Source: Acidobacteriota bacterium (lineage in GTDB: Bacteria; Acidobacteriota; Terriglobia; Terriglobales; Acidobacteriaceae). From it: a stretch of 6,717 bases of DNA. Under the pieces are notes generated by a model. It was not told where the DNA came from, did no database searches, and was given only the letters and a program-made list of their open reading frames with translations. A program made the translations under genes and the position numbers. Of this stretch, positions 5,982-6,717 are shown piece by piece; position 1 is the first letter of the stretch, and each line of letters starts with the position of its first letter. The stretch covers positions 1 to 6,717 of the forward strand of contig QHZX01000171.1 in assembly GCA_003224835.1 (NCBI GenBank). Direction: 5' to 3'.

Positions 5982-6712
5982 TCACAACTTCCCCGGACCG
6001 CTAATGGCAACCATAAAACCAGCAGCGTTGAATATTGCGTGAATGATCATCCCTATTGACGTGTTCCGTCGCCGTTGAACGATCCACGGTAGCAGCAGTG
6101 CGATCGGCAGCAACATCAGCATCACCGACCAACCGAAAACTCCAGTGGAATAAGCACCACATAATCCCATTCGACAGCCACGCCGGACGGCCTAGTGCCG
6201 CCTCTTGGCGTGGTAGGACGTAACCACGCCAGCAAAGCTCCTCGCCCAGAATGTTGCTGATGAACAATGGAATCCATGCTACGAATACCCAAGCGTGCCA
6301 GCCGGGTGTCAGTTGAAGGAAGTCAGGGGCGGGTCGAGAACTCGGATCCACGTGAACGTGCCAGCGCGAGAATCACAATCGACGCAAGAACGATTGTGAA
6401 AAGCCCGCCAATTGCCCAGACAATGTCGCCAGGGGTCATGGCACTGAGCCTCAGCCGAGTGCTTAATTGCCGAAGGTTGCGCGTTGGCAACTCCCACCAC
6501 GCCATCGCCAAGCCAAAGAATAGGATGGGCAAGAGTACAAACGCTGTGCCGCTCACGTACCAGCCGATGATTGGCGGAATGCCAAATGTGCTACGCAGCC
6601 AGGGAATTATGGCCGCCACGGTCAGCCATAGCAGCGGTGAGAACGCTGCAAACACCATCGCTGATGGTAAGACCCCCATCGGTGCTGGTGTCGCTTGCCT
6701 CGTCGTTTCCAT
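5982..6712 (-). pseudogene. CPBP-family intramembrane glutamic endopeptidase, two frameshifts
   Basis: The family (CAAX protease/bacteriocin-processing, Abi-like) consists of multi-pass membrane proteases. The coding signal passes through three frames: 6712 to about 6330 (N-terminal helices), about 6330 to 6140 (GEELCWRGYVLPR and CLFHW), and about 6135 to 5982 (last helices with HAIFNAAGF). Dropping one base from the C4 run (6326-6329 on this strand) and one from the T4 run (6136-6139) restores a continuous 242-residue protein with E157-E158, R162, H189, H224 and N228 in the expected family order and about six hydrophobic segments (near 13-38, 47-72, 96-118, 138-155, 195-211 and 219-237). The gene is either a recent pseudogene or suffers two homopolymer sequence errors. 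ATG at 6712 is plausible, but only five bases upstream are in the window. Substrate and role (prenyl-protein processing, peptide maturation or other) cannot be inferred. Confidence 0.8.
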
Positions 6713-6717
6713 GAGCA

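Noticed and set aside
5707..5985. Minus-strand frame overlapping the CPBP stop by 4 bases
   Set aside because: It has no recognisable domain, an Arg/Pro/Cys-rich composition and a GTG start without a ribosome-binding site; the overlap alone is not enough.
1..6717. CRISPR array, toxin-antitoxin pair or other defence system
   Set aside because: No regularly spaced repeats and no defence-gene motifs were found. The CPBP gene is Abi-like only by family name and is frame-disrupted.

Overview
The window (6.7 kb, moderately GC-rich) looks like chromosomal DNA of a free-living bacterium, possibly an Acidobacteriota (Terriglobia) species. This placement is inference. It rests on the fungal/archaeal-type aspartate-semialdehyde dehydrogenase next to an AK III-type aspartokinase, on intergenic palindromic segments resembling dispersed repeats I recall from that phylum, and on weak Shine-Dalgarno sequences. 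It has not been checked by a search. Apart from the tRNA and a decayed integrase fragment, every gene lies on the minus strand.

Read in the direction of transcription (right to left), the right edge (6712-5982) holds a CPBP-family intramembrane protease gene broken into three frames by two apparent single-base insertions in homopolymers. No supportable gene lies between 5981 and 5615. A plus-strand tRNA-Ser(CGA) occupies 5525-5614, and a probable decayed tyrosine-recombinase C-terminal fragment (5137-5460, plus strand) lies just 5' of it. The region 4975-5136 is the upstream region of the minus-strand gene cluster and carries two palindromic operator-like sites.

The cluster begins with a zinc-dependent medium-chain dehydrogenase (4974-3934) and an SDR oxidoreductase (3937-3131) that overlap by 4 bp. 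Together they resemble polyol/aldonate oxidation modules such as the IdnD/IdnO pair. Next come the first steps of the aspartate pathway: asd (3067-2018), lysC (1942-560) and the N-terminal third to half of dapB (398 to the window edge). LysC phosphorylates aspartate, Asd reduces aspartyl phosphate to the semialdehyde, and DapB acts after DapA on the lysine/diaminopimelate branch. The gene order therefore does not follow the pathway order strictly, but all three genes serve lysine, DAP, threonine and methionine supply.

I did not find a novel system. The points most worth a second look are the Lys-to-Arg change in the SDR catalytic tetrad, the two homopolymer frameshifts in the CPBP gene, the integrase relic beside tRNA-Ser, and the palindromic intergenic elements.
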